Source of the DNA: Chryseobacterium taiwanense
Lineage (GTDB): Bacteria > Bacteroidota > Bacteroidia > Flavobacteriales > Weeksellaceae
Assembly (NCBI RefSeq): GCF_000813825.1
Contig: NZ_JWTA01000019.1
Span: 1-64,000 of the forward strand
DNA length: 64,000 nt
Reading direction: 5' to 3'
Positions 1-7,818 of this stretch are shown here, piece by piece. Every line of letters begins with the position of its first letter. Positions within the stretch are counted from its first letter, which is position 1. The position numbers and the translations under genes were made by a program. The notes beneath the pieces were generated by a model. That model had not been told where the DNA came from, made no database searches, and worked only from the letters and a program-made list of their open reading frames with translations.

Positions 1-1509
1 ACCTAATTCTTTTACATATTCCATAACCTTGTTAAGAACATATTGTTGGATATGACCTGTAGTAAGAGAGTTTTGTTTTTTAGAAATTTCACCTTCAATT
101 TCCTTTCCAGTTGACCTCCAAGTTGGTTCTAAACAAATTACAGTTTTATCATCTTTTCTAATTTGTATATCCGGTTTTAGGCTAAATCCTTCTAGTTCTT
201 GTCTTTCAATATAAACTATGGCTTTTACTTTTTCGCTATCTAATGTCTCAATTAGCGCATCACCTAATGCTTTATTTAATAACTTGTCTTCTTTATCTGC
301 TAATTTTTGGAGTCTAATATACTCATTAGCCTGTGATTCAGTTGTTCGATTTGGGCTTGACTCAGTAGAAGAAAATTCTTCGAATAGAAGTTTATATAAG
401 GTGCTTTTCTTCAAAATATCTATAGCATTTTCTTCTTTTTCATCTGGTTTATTTAAAACTGATTTTATTTTTTCGTCTCCAAAAGCACGTACAGAAGATA
501 AAGATAGATTAGGAAAAATAGGGATTATTCGAACATCAAGTAAACGCATCAAAAAAGCAGCGATTTCTCTTTTACTTCTCCAATCATTTAAGTAACTACT
601 TGGGTTTGATTTATCATCAAGAGTTGCAATAAATCTATCAATATCAATTTTGTTTTTAATTCCTTGAGTGAGGGATTTTACTGTTCTATCTATTTCAACA
701 GAGTCATCACCAGGTAGCAATATCCATATTTTAGGAATTAATTTATTTTTTAAGAAAATATCATTCTTAGTTGAAACTTCAATAGATAAATTTTCTAGTT
801 CAGAAAAGAATTCACCTATAGTCTCACAATTTTTGATAATTCTATCTGTACTTTTTTTAGTAATACCGTATGTTTCTAGACCAATACCATTTATATTTTT
901 TGAAGTTATGTCAGCTACACTATAAAAAAAATCCTTATTTAATCCATTAAAAACAAATGGTTTTTTTGAAGGAGTAACACTATCACGTCCCACATTCCAC
1001 GCTATCGTAGCAATAAATTCAGCTGCTTCAGCATCTGTAATTGGCCAAATAATTATAACTTTACCATTATCTTTCCTAAACAAATATCTCAACTCTTCAA
1101 AAAACACTTTTAAATCCCCAATATCTTCATTTGGATTATCTCGATCTTCCATAATAAAAATATTATTTGGTGAATGTGTTTTTTCTTTCTCAATAAATTG
1201 AGGAATTTCACGTAAGTCTAAATCTCTACTAATTGAAATTATCTCAATATCATCAAAAAAATTTGAAAGCGTTTTAATAAATGTAGTTTTCCCAGCTCCT
1301 GAAATACCATAAAAGATTTGAAATCTCCCAATCTTATTGAAGTTTAATTGTTTCAATAAAAATTGAATTTGTGTTTTACTATCTTCAACTTCTTGTACAA
1401 TTTGAATCATGTTTAAACCCTTCTCACTTACTTCCTTTTCTAAAATTTCAAATCTTGAAGGTAAACGAAGATATTCAACCTCTAAATCAACTTCTAATTG
1501 TTTTTTCAT
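1..1509 (-). CDS. P-loop ATPase, partial at left end (3' end missing)
   Basis: The frame is open from an ATG at 1509 down to base 1, 503 codons without a stop, so the C-terminus lies outside the window. Residues 68-76 read GISGAGKTT, a Walker A loop, and residues 117-122 (IFIMED) fit a Walker B strand ending in acid residues; this shows an ATP-binding P-loop domain near the N-terminus. The middle part (about 190-420) is not recognised. Near the visible end, P446-D447 is followed by a strand and E461-P-T, which recalls the PD-(D/E)xK nuclease core but lacks the usual lysine. There is no signal peptide or membrane segment, so it is probably cytoplasmic. Large single ATPases beside degraded genes are often phage-defence proteins, but that role is inference; it could equally be another STAND- or KAP-like NTPase. 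Confidence 0.75.
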   Translation of the reverse strand, partial: MKKQLEVDLEVEYLRLPSRFEILEKEVSEKGLNMIQIVQEVEDSKTQIQFLLKQLNFNKIGRFQIFYGISGAGKTTFIKTLSNFFDDIEIISISRDLDLREIPQFIEKEKTHSPNNIFIMEDRDNPNEDIGDLKVFFEELRYLFRKDNGKVIIIWPITDAEAAEFIATIAWNVGRDSVTPSKKPFVFNGLNKDFFYSVADITSKNINGIGLETYGITKKSTDRIIKNCETIGEFFSELENLSIEVSTKNDIFLKNKLIPKIWILLPGDDSVEIDRTVKSLTQGIKNKIDIDRFIATLDDKSNPSSYLNDWRSKREIAAFLMRLLDVRIIPIFPNLSLSSVRAFGDEKIKSVLNKPDEKEENAIDILKKSTLYKLLFEEFSSTESSPNRTTESQANEYIRLQKLADKEDKLLNKALGDALIETLDSEKVKAIVYIERQELEGFSLKPDIQIRKDDKTVICLEPTWRSTGKEIEGEISKKQNSLTTGHIQQYVLNKVMEYVKELG

Positions 1510-1699
1510 AAATTATATTAGGATATTGGAAAATTTCATAAAGTATTAAATTTACTAAAATTTTTATTTAATTATTAAGTTGAAATAAAGTTTATATATA
1601 AACTTAAAATTTTAAGGATTGAGAATTTCAATCTACTCCAAATTAAGATACCTGAGTTTTTCGTTTATTTAATACAAATCTTCAGAGTGCTCTAGTCAT

Positions 1700-1959
1700 T
1701 TACTTAGGAAGAATGCCCAACGCTCCTAGAGAATGTTGACTTATGAATCCACAATTATGGCATATAATGCCAATTGATGGTATTGAAGGCCCTCCGAGAT
1801 TGAAATTTCTTAAGTCTTGTTGAAGATTATTATTAAAATAACCATCTATAATACCTAATTATTATTGCTACATTTAGGGCAGTTCATTTTTACACCTTTT
1901 TGATTTAAAGCATCAATAATTTCTTTTTTTTGCTGTTCATTTAATACATTTTGATTCAT
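1700..1959 (-). pseudogene. Frameshifted small zinc-ribbon protein
   Basis: An ATG at 1959 opens a frame that runs 34 codons and includes NCPKC, then stops at TAG 1855-1857. Shifting frame at the AAT-rich stretch near 1857 gives a second coherent segment (GIIDGYFNNN, then CHNCGFISQ and GALGILPK) that ends at TAA 1700-1702. The two pieces together make one protein of about 86 residues with two CxxC knuckles (CPKC and CHNC), that is, a zinc ribbon. Neither piece makes sense alone. This is either a real frameshift mutation or a base missing from the sequence in a run of AAT. It lies between the ATPase gene and a second gene remnant. Its function is unknown. Confidence 0.6.
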
Positions 1960-2112
1960 AATTTTATATATTTATTAGCGAATGTATGGGAATAGTTATG
2001 TAGGTGATTACGGTAATCCGTAATTATAAAAAATAAAATTTATTATTTTAAAACAATTTTAATCAAAACTATAGAACCCCTTCTATGAACTTCTTTGATT
2101 TAAAACGAGTAG

Positions 2113-2385
2113 CAGATCTACAGTGGAAAAGGTAAAGACGTTGCAACGGACGAAACTTTTGAAACGATTTTTGCCGATCAGGCAGAAGCCAATGCAGATC
2201 TCCGTCAGATGACAAGCGCTACCGCTATCCGTAAAGTACTGGAGAAAAATCTGAAATCGTACTTTAATCTGCTGACCGTAATGAAGGAAGTTCCGGGGTG
2301 GGAGCTGCTCTATAGTGATACAAATGAGTTGGTGAAGGCAGCAAAAAATTCCGAGATCAAGAAAAAAGACGAAAACCCGTCTTAG
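2113..2385 (+). pseudogene. C-terminal fragment of a DUF6261-like protein
   Basis: A frame of 90 codons ends at TAG 2383-2385 and is closed upstream by TAG 2110-2112, with no start codon near its beginning. Its sequence looks like true protein (for example SYFNLLTVMKEVPGWELLY and ELVKAAKNS near the end) and resembles the C-terminal end of DUF6261 proteins, which are common in flavobacteria. The family is normally much longer, so the 5' part has been lost. The fragment is visibly more GC-rich than the DNA to its left, and the junction near 2100-2112 is probably an old deletion or insertion edge. The family assignment is from memory of the family's tail and is moderate. Confidence 0.55.
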
Positions 2386-2729
2386 ATCATAAAAAACAAT
2401 ACAGCATTGTGTTGAATGTTTTATATTCCGTCAGTTCGAGTGTTTTTCCGAAGGAAAAATGTATCGAGAACTTTTTATGTAAATTATACCCAAGTTCCTG
2501 ATATAAAATTCTTTCGAAATTTCACCCGAACTGGCGGATTTGTTTTGAAATCGTATGATTAAAAATTATATTTTTGGGAGATGAAACAGTTGTATTTAAT
2601 TCCTCCCTTCAGAGGCGTAATGCGATACAGCGTATTGAGAAGTCGGGTTCCATACAAGTTCTCGATACATTTCTCTCCATTTCATTTCGAGAAACACTCG
2701 AACTGACGATTAAGAATAAAGAATAACAC
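2386..2729. repeat. Intergenic inverted repeat pair (GTCAGTTCGAGTG family)
   Basis: This 344-base gap holds no gene. Bases 2429-2474 begin CGTCAGTTCGAGTGTTTTTC and run to ATGTATCGAGAAC. Bases 2656-2708 are the imperfect reverse complement of the same unit (AAGTTCTCGATACAT to CACTCGAACTGACG). The two copies face each other across about 180 bases. The unit looks like a dispersed flavobacterial intergenic palindrome and not a terminator, because neither arm is followed by a T run. Confidence 0.7.
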
Positions 2730-3488
2730 ATGAAAAAACTAGGAATCATTGGCTGCGGCTGGTTAGGAAATCACATTGCAGAACGTCTTTCAGACCGATA
2801 TGAAATCTTCCCGACAACAACCTCCGAATCTAAAATAGAAGAATTTAAATCTAAAGGATATTTCCCGACTCTGATCAGCTTTTCAGATGAAAACTCTGAA
2901 AACATGAACGAATGGAAAGCGGCAAATGAACTGGATGCCATTATCATTAGTATTCCGTTTTCAGGAATCAGGGGAAAACAGATTTCCATGACAACAAGAC
3001 AGGAAAATGTGCTGAAATTCCTTGGAGATTATAAAGGACAGCTTTTTTTGACAAGCTCAACGGGTGTTTATCCGGAACATGAAACAGAATTTACCGAAGA
3101 AGATCAGTCCGTAGAAAATGTGGAAAGCGAGTATTTTCTTCAAAGCAGATTTCCGGATGCCAATATTCTGAGACTGTCCGGATTAATGGGAGGTCAGAGA
3201 CTACTGAAAAACTACAATATTTCCAATTTGGATCAGTTGGTGAACCATATCCATTATGCAGATATCTGTTCCGTTGTTGAAAAAATGTTGGATCAGCAGT
3301 CTAAAGGAAAGGTGTATAATCTTGCAGCACCTGTTCACCCTAATAAAGAAGAGATTATCAATGCCCAGAATGGTCTGCCGTATTCGGGAGAACGTACGGA
3401 AAAAGGAAGGCTTATTTCCTCTGCAAAATTAATTGCAGAACTGGATTTTGAATTTCAGTATCCTGATCCGAGGTATTTTCATCTTTAA
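2730..3488 (+). CDS. YeeZ-like NAD(P)-binding oxidoreductase
   Basis: This 252-residue cytoplasmic protein begins MKKLGIIGCGWLG, the glycine-rich dinucleotide-binding loop of a Rossmann fold. Later motifs match atypical short-chain/epimerase-type proteins of the E. coli YeeZ group: TSSTGVYP (about residue 108), ILRLSGLMGG (about 147), HYADIC, VYNLAAPVHP and a terminal FEFQYPDPRY. The family's substrate is not established; nucleoside-diphosphate sugar epimerases are distant relatives, and the usual Tyr-Lys active pair is not obvious here. It stands alone, downstream of a repeat-filled gap, and is followed by another intergenic repeat. Confidence 0.8.
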   Translation: MKKLGIIGCGWLGNHIAERLSDRYEIFPTTTSESKIEEFKSKGYFPTLISFSDENSENMNEWKAANELDAIIISIPFSGIRGKQISMTTRQENVLKFLGDYKGQLFLTSSTGVYPEHETEFTEEDQSVENVESEYFLQSRFPDANILRLSGLMGGQRLLKNYNISNLDQLVNHIHYADICSVVEKMLDQQSKGKVYNLAAPVHPNKEEIINAQNGLPYSGERTEKGRLISSAKLIAELDFEFQYPDPRYFHL

Positions 3489-3495
3489 GCAACCT

Positions 3496-3568
3496 GTCAT
3501 TCTGAACGAAACAAAGTGGAGTGAAGAATCTCTTATGTGTGCTGAGATTCTTCCTTCGTCAGAATGAC
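3496..3568. repeat. Dispersed palindrome, GTCATTCTGA family, copy 1
   Basis: Bases 3496-3568 start GTCATTCTGAACG and end CGTCAGAATGAC, with internal GAAGAATCTC and GAGATTCTTC arms, so the whole unit can fold as one long hairpin. Near-identical units occur at 5069-5141, 19191-19265 and 35331-35403, each between genes. It is an interspersed repeat whose function is not known. Confidence 0.85.
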
Positions 3569-3643
3569 AAGCGTACCGGATATTTCTTTCTTTATTAAAT
3601 AAGTGAGAGATGATTTGCCAGAAAGAGAATACCACATTTTAAT

Positions 3644-4882
3644 TTACTTCACAGGCTTCCAAACCTTTTCCCATTTTGTTTGCCATTCCTTTTCATCTTT
3701 TTTGCTTACAAAAGGCTGTTTTTTAGCAGGAATTACTTTTCCTGACTTTGTAAAGTCTACTTTAATTAAACCTACTTTTTCCCTGAAATGCGTCTGTGAA
3801 TCGTTTCCGAAATAGGTACTCCACCAGTTTCCTTTTTTATCTTTGAAAAAGCCTGTTCCTCCTGCGCTGGGAACAGATTCATGACGGTGTTCATAAGGTC
3901 CGTACAGATTGTCCGAAACAGCTAGACAGGTGGAATATCTCTGTTCATAATTATCGGCAGCCCCCAGATAATATTTTCCGTTTCTTTTGAAGAGAACTAC
4001 ACCTTCATGTCCGAGATCGTGCATTCCTCTCGCTTCGCATTTGGGAGCATGATGGGAAGGATCGGTATCATAATCTGTGAAATCTATTTTTTTGAAAGGT
4101 GTTGCAAAGCCACTCAGATCGTCCTTAAGCTGGGCAATTTCTTTTCCTGCTCCGTACGTGAAATAGACTTTGCCGTCTTCATCCTGAAACAGGGTAGGAT
4201 CGATCCCGTCAACAATAGAACCTTTTTTCTCAAAAGCATTCACATAAGGTCCTTCCGGTTTTCCGGTTGTACTTTTCAGAATTCCGATCCCATCGGGACA
4301 CATGCTGAAACAGATATAATAGTTGTTGTTAATATAATGAAGTTCAGGAGCCCAAACTGCTCTTACAGCTCTTTTAGGATGTTGTCGCCATTCTTTTACC
4401 CAGTCTTCTGCATCTTTATTGATATCCCAGACCAAGCCGACATATTCCCAGCTTTGCAGGTCTTTGGATTTCCATAATTCGACTCCCGCAGTATAAGCCC
4501 AGATATTATCTCCTGAAGATCCTGTAAGGTAATAGTATCCATCGCCTCCTACAGTGATTACGCCGTCACGAAGATGTAATTCAAGTGCGGGTTGGATAGG
4601 AGGGAGCAGCCCTTTTTGTACGGCTGTTCCTTTCGTAAGCCCTTCAAATTTTAGGTCATATTCAGGTCTCGGATCATTACCCTGATATTTTACTCCATCG
4701 GTCCCGCTTCGCCATCCGCCAAGTCCATTACCGGAGATTTTCTTGCCGGGACCGCTGATCGGCAGGAACTGTTTTGCCCAAACCGTATCTTTTGCTGAAG
4801 GTTGATAGTTTTGTTGCGCATTTACTGACTGTATAGTAATAACTGCAACAAGGAAAGGCATAATAAAAGAGGATTTCTTCAT
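3644..4882 (-). CDS. Exported family 43 glycoside hydrolase
   Basis: The 412-residue product starts with a clear signal peptide (MKKSSFIMPFLVAVITIQSVNAQ), so it is exported. The rest fits the five-bladed propeller of GH43 (arabinanase, arabinofuranosidase or xylosidase): LRDGVI with GDGYYYLTGS near the start holds the likely catalytic base Asp; WAPELHYINNNYYICFS and GIDPTLFQDEDGKVYFTYG hold the middle-blade aspartate; HEGVVLFKRNGKYYL probably supplies the acid Glu. It probably acts on plant arabinan or xylan side chains in the periplasm or on the surface. No SusC/SusD pair or other glycosidase sits next to it, so this is not a classic polysaccharide-utilisation locus, and substrate cannot be set from sequence. 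Confidence 0.85.
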   Translation of the reverse strand: MKKSSFIMPFLVAVITIQSVNAQQNYQPSAKDTVWAKQFLPISGPGKKISGNGLGGWRSGTDGVKYQGNDPRPEYDLKFEGLTKGTAVQKGLLPPIQPALELHLRDGVITVGGDGYYYLTGSSGDNIWAYTAGVELWKSKDLQSWEYVGLVWDINKDAEDWVKEWRQHPKRAVRAVWAPELHYINNNYYICFSMCPDGIGILKSTTGKPEGPYVNAFEKKGSIVDGIDPTLFQDEDGKVYFTYGAGKEIAQLKDDLSGFATPFKKIDFTDYDTDPSHHAPKCEARGMHDLGHEGVVLFKRNGKYYLGAADNYEQRYSTCLAVSDNLYGPYEHRHESVPSAGGTGFFKDKKGNWWSTYFGNDSQTHFREKVGLIKVDFTKSGKVIPAKKQPFVSKKDEKEWQTKWEKVWKPVK

Positions 4883-5068
4883 AATTGAATGTCTTTAAAG
4901 CTGATGAAAATGCTGGATAACATTTGATCAGATGATCTAAACAAATATCTGAATGATTTTTTATGACAGCATCCTGCAGGGTCATGACATAAGAAAACCC
5001 GCTTTGAAGCAGGTTCTGATATATGTTCGAAAAATATGTATCAACAGGTAATTTATTATGATGACTTT

Positions 5069-5141
5069 GTCATTCTGAACGGCACGAAGTGGAGTGAAGA
5101 ATCTCTTATGCGTGCTGAGATTCTTCCTTCGTCAGAATGAC
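5069..5141. repeat. Dispersed palindrome, GTCATTCTGA family, copy 2
   Basis: Starts GTCATTCTGAACGGCACGAA and ends CGTCAGAATGAC; nearly the same as the unit at 3496-3568. It lies just past the 3' end of the coiled-coil gene at 5173 and upstream of the GH43 gene. The short open frames across it are products of the repeat. Confidence 0.85.
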
Positions 5142-5172
5142 AATGGTCTAAAATTGTCTATAGTCGCCAAAA

Positions 5173-5673
5173 TTATTTATTCATCAATATATTTTCAACG
5201 GAATGAAGAATCTCTTTTTCTATACTTTCTTCATCAAGATGTTCCAAGATATAAGTTTGTTCTTTCATGGCAGCGGTTCCTGTTCCGTTTTGAAAAATGG
5301 TATCTTGATGTATTCCGATTCTTTTCAAATTTTTGTCGGCTACAAACATGATATGTGGAAATTTATCATTTGCATAAAAGTTTGATTCCACATTTCTTGA
5401 GATCTGAAGTTTGATATTCGACTGATGATTGATGCCGATTCCATTTTTATTTTCTTCATTAAAGGCTACTTTGCAGCCATATCCGTTTTCTCTCAGCATT
5501 CTTCTGAATTCCTGCATCTTTGGCTCGATCAAGTTTTTGCACAGTGTTTTGAACGCTTCAATGAACAGGTCTTCTTCACTTTTCTTTTTAGCCAGACTTT
5601 CTTTCAATTTTTCGTCTTCCGTCTTTAAATTGGAAAACAGAGTATTTAGCTTATTGATGTTTTCTTCCTTCAT
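5173..5673 (-). CDS. Hypothetical protein with N-terminal coiled coil
   Basis: A 166-residue protein that I do not recognise. The first 45 residues are rich in Lys, Glu and Leu with heptad spacing (for example KLNTLFSNLKTEDEKLKESL), which suggests a coiled coil; the rest alternates charged and hydrophobic residues as in a small alpha/beta domain. It has no signal peptide and no membrane segment. The opposite-strand open frames in this stretch are low-complexity and look like shadows. It stands alone, between a dispersed repeat and the TonB-plug gene, which runs the other way. Confidence 0.6.
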   Translation of the reverse strand: MKEENINKLNTLFSNLKTEDEKLKESLAKKKSEEDLFIEAFKTLCKNLIEPKMQEFRRMLRENGYGCKVAFNEENKNGIGINHQSNIKLQISRNVESNFYANDKFPHIMFVADKNLKRIGIHQDTIFQNGTGTAAMKEQTYILEHLDEESIEKEILHSVENILMNK

Positions 5674-5834
5674 TTGTAAATTAAAGATTCGTAATGGTGG
5701 TATAATTAGTTTTCAAATATAAAAAAATCATCAGGATATTGATTGAAAAGAACTTTGATTGCTGAAGTCAAATTAATTTTTTCTTTTCCAACTTTTTATT
5801 AAAATAAAACATCTGTATAAATAAAGAGGTTACT

Positions 5835-6551
5835 ATGAAAATCACAATACCAACACCCTGTCATGAAAACTGGGAAGCAATGACCCGCGAAGAGAAAGGA
5901 AGATTTTGTTCTGTCTGTTCGAAAACGGTAAGAGATTTTACTACTGCTTCGGATGATGAAATTATCGAAGTGTTTTCAAATACTACAGAAGAAATCTGCG
6001 GTAATTTCTATGAATCCCAGCTGAATAGGAACCTGCAATATTCTTACATCAATGCTGTTTTTGTGAAGTTTGCAGTAGGATTTATTCTTACGACAGGAGG
6101 TCTTGTTTCGGTAAAGGCACAGCAGCATCCGGCGAATGATACTTTGCAAGTAGCAGAATTGGGTGAGGTGGTTGTGCTTTCTGCATTTGGGCAGTCTAAG
6201 TATAAAAAAGAATTGCTGGGATCGATTACGGTGGTGTCAGGTGAGACATTGAATAAGGCTAAGAACAGTAATCCTCAAATAGAGGCTGTACAATTAAAAG
6301 ATCTACAGATGAATCAGATGCCTCAAAATGTAAATAATGTGATAAGAATAGGAGGAGCCAATTCAAGTTTAAAAAGTAATCTTAAACCTTTGACGGTATT
6401 GAACGGGAAAATAGTTGATTTTAAAAATTTACAGGAATTAGATCCCGATTCAATAAAAACAATAAATATTCTAAAAGGTTTTTCAGCAAAAGCATTATAT
6501 GGTTCAAAAGCTCAAAATGGAGTAATTTTGGTGACGACAAAGAAGGAATAG
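5835..6551 (+). CDS. Membrane-anchored protein with TonB-receptor plug-like domain
   Basis: This 238-residue protein has three parts. Residues 1-65 form a small cysteine-containing domain (PCHENW, RFCSVCSKTVRDF) seen at the start of several flavobacterial TonB-linked proteins. Residues about 72-95 form one membrane span ending VKAQ. Residues 105-238 look like the plug domain of a TonB-dependent receptor, ending in PDSIKTINILKGFSAKALYGSKAQNGVILVTTK, the usual plug signature; there is no beta barrel. It may be an inner-membrane relay or partner to TonB systems, but no function is proven. The next gene starts 15 bases downstream and is probably co-transcribed. Confidence 0.65.
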   Translation: MKITIPTPCHENWEAMTREEKGRFCSVCSKTVRDFTTASDDEIIEVFSNTTEEICGNFYESQLNRNLQYSYINAVFVKFAVGFILTTGGLVSVKAQQHPANDTLQVAELGEVVVLSAFGQSKYKKELLGSITVVSGETLNKAKNSNPQIEAVQLKDLQMNQMPQNVNNVIRIGGANSSLKSNLKPLTVLNGKIVDFKNLQELDPDSIKTINILKGFSAKALYGSKAQNGVILVTTKKE

Positions 6552-6566
6552 AAAGCTAAAAAATAA

Positions 6567-7025
6567 ATGATAAAAAAATACATTGCTCAGTATCATAAAA
6601 AACAATTTGTTTTACTTACGGAGAATAATATAGAAATCGGGAGAATTGTAGATATAAGTAAGCTTTTTTCAATAAAACATTACATCATCTTAAACTCAAT
6701 AAGTTATGATATTCGAAATGTTGGCTTCTTGAGAAATGATCTTGAACTTTTCAATTCTAAAGGTGTTATTTATTTTACGGATTTGGCTAAAGAAAGGATT
6801 ATAAAGTCGGGGAGTGACGTGAGAATTTATGAATTTAAATTACTTAAAACAAACAGGTTGTTTGAGAAGGATAAATTGTTAATCGAAATTTGGGAAGAAA
6901 AAAGATGGTTTAAAGATTCAATTTTTCATGTTGAGGCTGAAGATTCGGTAGATGATTTACTTACTCTATTGTTTCTTCATTATTCTACTAAAGAATTTAA
7001 TTCTCTCGGAGGAAATGGAGAGTAA
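6567..7025 (+). CDS. Hypothetical protein, 152 residues
   Basis: I do not recognise this product. It has no signal peptide or membrane span and reads as beta-rich, with alternating hydrophobic stretches (FVLLTENNIEIGRIVDI, KHYIILNSISYDI), which might fit a LURP/tubby-like roll, but this is a guess. Its start lies 15 bases after the stop of the plug-domain gene, so the two probably form an operon, and a hairpin terminator follows at 7029-7062. Confidence 0.6.
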   Translation: MIKKYIAQYHKKQFVLLTENNIEIGRIVDISKLFSIKHYIILNSISYDIRNVGFLRNDLELFNSKGVIYFTDLAKERIIKSGSDVRIYEFKLLKTNRLFEKDKLLIEIWEEKRWFKDSIFHVEAEDSVDDLLTLLFLHYSTKEFNSLGGNGE

Positions 7026-7028
7026 AAT

Positions 7029-7062
7029 AAAACCTCCAATAATATATTTATTGAAGGTTTTT
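7029..7062. terminator. Hairpin terminator between convergent genes
   Basis: AAAACCTCCAATAA and TTATTGAAGGTTTT form a stem, with one mismatch, around a short AT loop and are followed by T-rich sequence. It sits between the 3' ends of the hypothetical gene (+) and tpx (-) and may serve both strands. Confidence 0.65.
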
Positions 7063-7081
7063 AATTATTTAAAAGTGAAAT

Positions 7082-7654
7082 TTAATTTTTCACAGCTTTA
7101 ATAGCCGCTTCATAATTAGGTTCATGAGAAATATCGGCAACCTGTTCTTCATAAACGATTTTTCCTGAAGGATCGATCACAACAACCGCTCTACTCAATA
7201 ATCCTTTCATCGCGGAATCTGTAATTTCTACACCGTACGTTTTCCCGAAATCTGAACGGAAATCGGAAAGCATCACTACATTTTTAATTCCTTCTGCACC
7301 ACAGAATCTTTTTTGTGCGAAAGGAAGATCTTTAGAGATACAAAGAACCACCGTATTCGGAATGCTTGCTGCATCTTCATTGAAATGGTGTACGGAAGCG
7401 GAACAAACGCCTGTATCTACACTCGGAAAGATATTAAGAATAAGATATTTCCCTTTATAAGATTCCAGAGTCTGATCTTTCATGGTAACATCTGTAAGAG
7501 TGAATTTGGGGGCGGGCTTATTTACAGCTGGTAATTTAGCGTAAGTATGTACGGGTTTTCCTCCGGCAAGAACCGTGTTTGCTGTTTTGGAGTTTTGTGC
7601 CAAAGCAAACGATGAGAAAAATAGGAACGCACCGAAAGCGAATTTTGAATACAT
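7082..7654 (-). CDS. tpx: Exported thiol peroxidase (Tpx)
   Basis: A 190-residue atypical two-Cys peroxiredoxin. An N-terminal signal peptide (residues 1-19, ending FALA) sends it to the periplasm, which is unusual because the second copy in this window (29263-29763) has none. The peroxidatic cysteine is C84 in SVDTGVCSAS and the resolving cysteine is C118 in KRFCGAEG, the Tpx spacing of 34 residues. The late segment SRAVVVIDPSGKIVYEEQV is also typical. It reduces hydrogen peroxide and alkyl hydroperoxides using thioredoxin-like donors. A good promoter lies just upstream at 7671-7698. Confidence 0.92.
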   Translation of the reverse strand: MYSKFAFGAFLFFSSFALAQNSKTANTVLAGGKPVHTYAKLPAVNKPAPKFTLTDVTMKDQTLESYKGKYLILNIFPSVDTGVCSASVHHFNEDAASIPNTVVLCISKDLPFAQKRFCGAEGIKNVVMLSDFRSDFGKTYGVEITDSAMKGLLSRAVVVIDPSGKIVYEEQVADISHEPNYEAAIKAVKN

Positions 7655-7670
7655 GAATTTTATTTTTAAA

Positions 7671-7698
7671 CAAAATTATTCTTTTTTCGATGTTCCAA
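7671..7698 (-). promoter_or_regulatory. Promoter of exported tpx (TTG-N17-TAATTTTG)
   Basis: Read on the reverse strand, TTG (7696-7698) and TAATTTTG (7671-7678) are separated by 17 bases. This fits the Bacteroidota primary sigma pattern TTG, 17-23 bases, TAnnTTTG, and lies 16 bases before the tpx ATG. Confidence 0.65.
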
Positions 7699-7818
7699 TA
7701 TTAATTTTCTTTCAAATAGAGCAAATCTATTAAACGCCTCTTTTTAAAGTCGATTTTTCCCTCTACCTTTATTCTATCAAAAAGTTTACACTAACACTAT
7801 TAAAAAAACAAAAGATTT

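Noticed and set aside
218..925. Two + strand open frames of 125 and 85 codons
   Set aside because: They are antisense to the continuous 503-codon P-loop ATPase frame and have low-complexity Ser/Phe/Leu composition.
2085..2135. Short ORF starting MNFFDLKRVAD as N-terminus of the DUF6261 fragment
   Set aside because: It is in a different frame from the fragment, stops at once and does not resemble the family's start.
4007..4477. 156-codon + strand frame
   Set aside because: Antisense to the GH43 gene, whose motifs are clear.
5425..5722. Two + strand frames of 67 and 97 codons
   Set aside because: Phe/Ser-rich shadow of the 166-residue reverse-strand gene.
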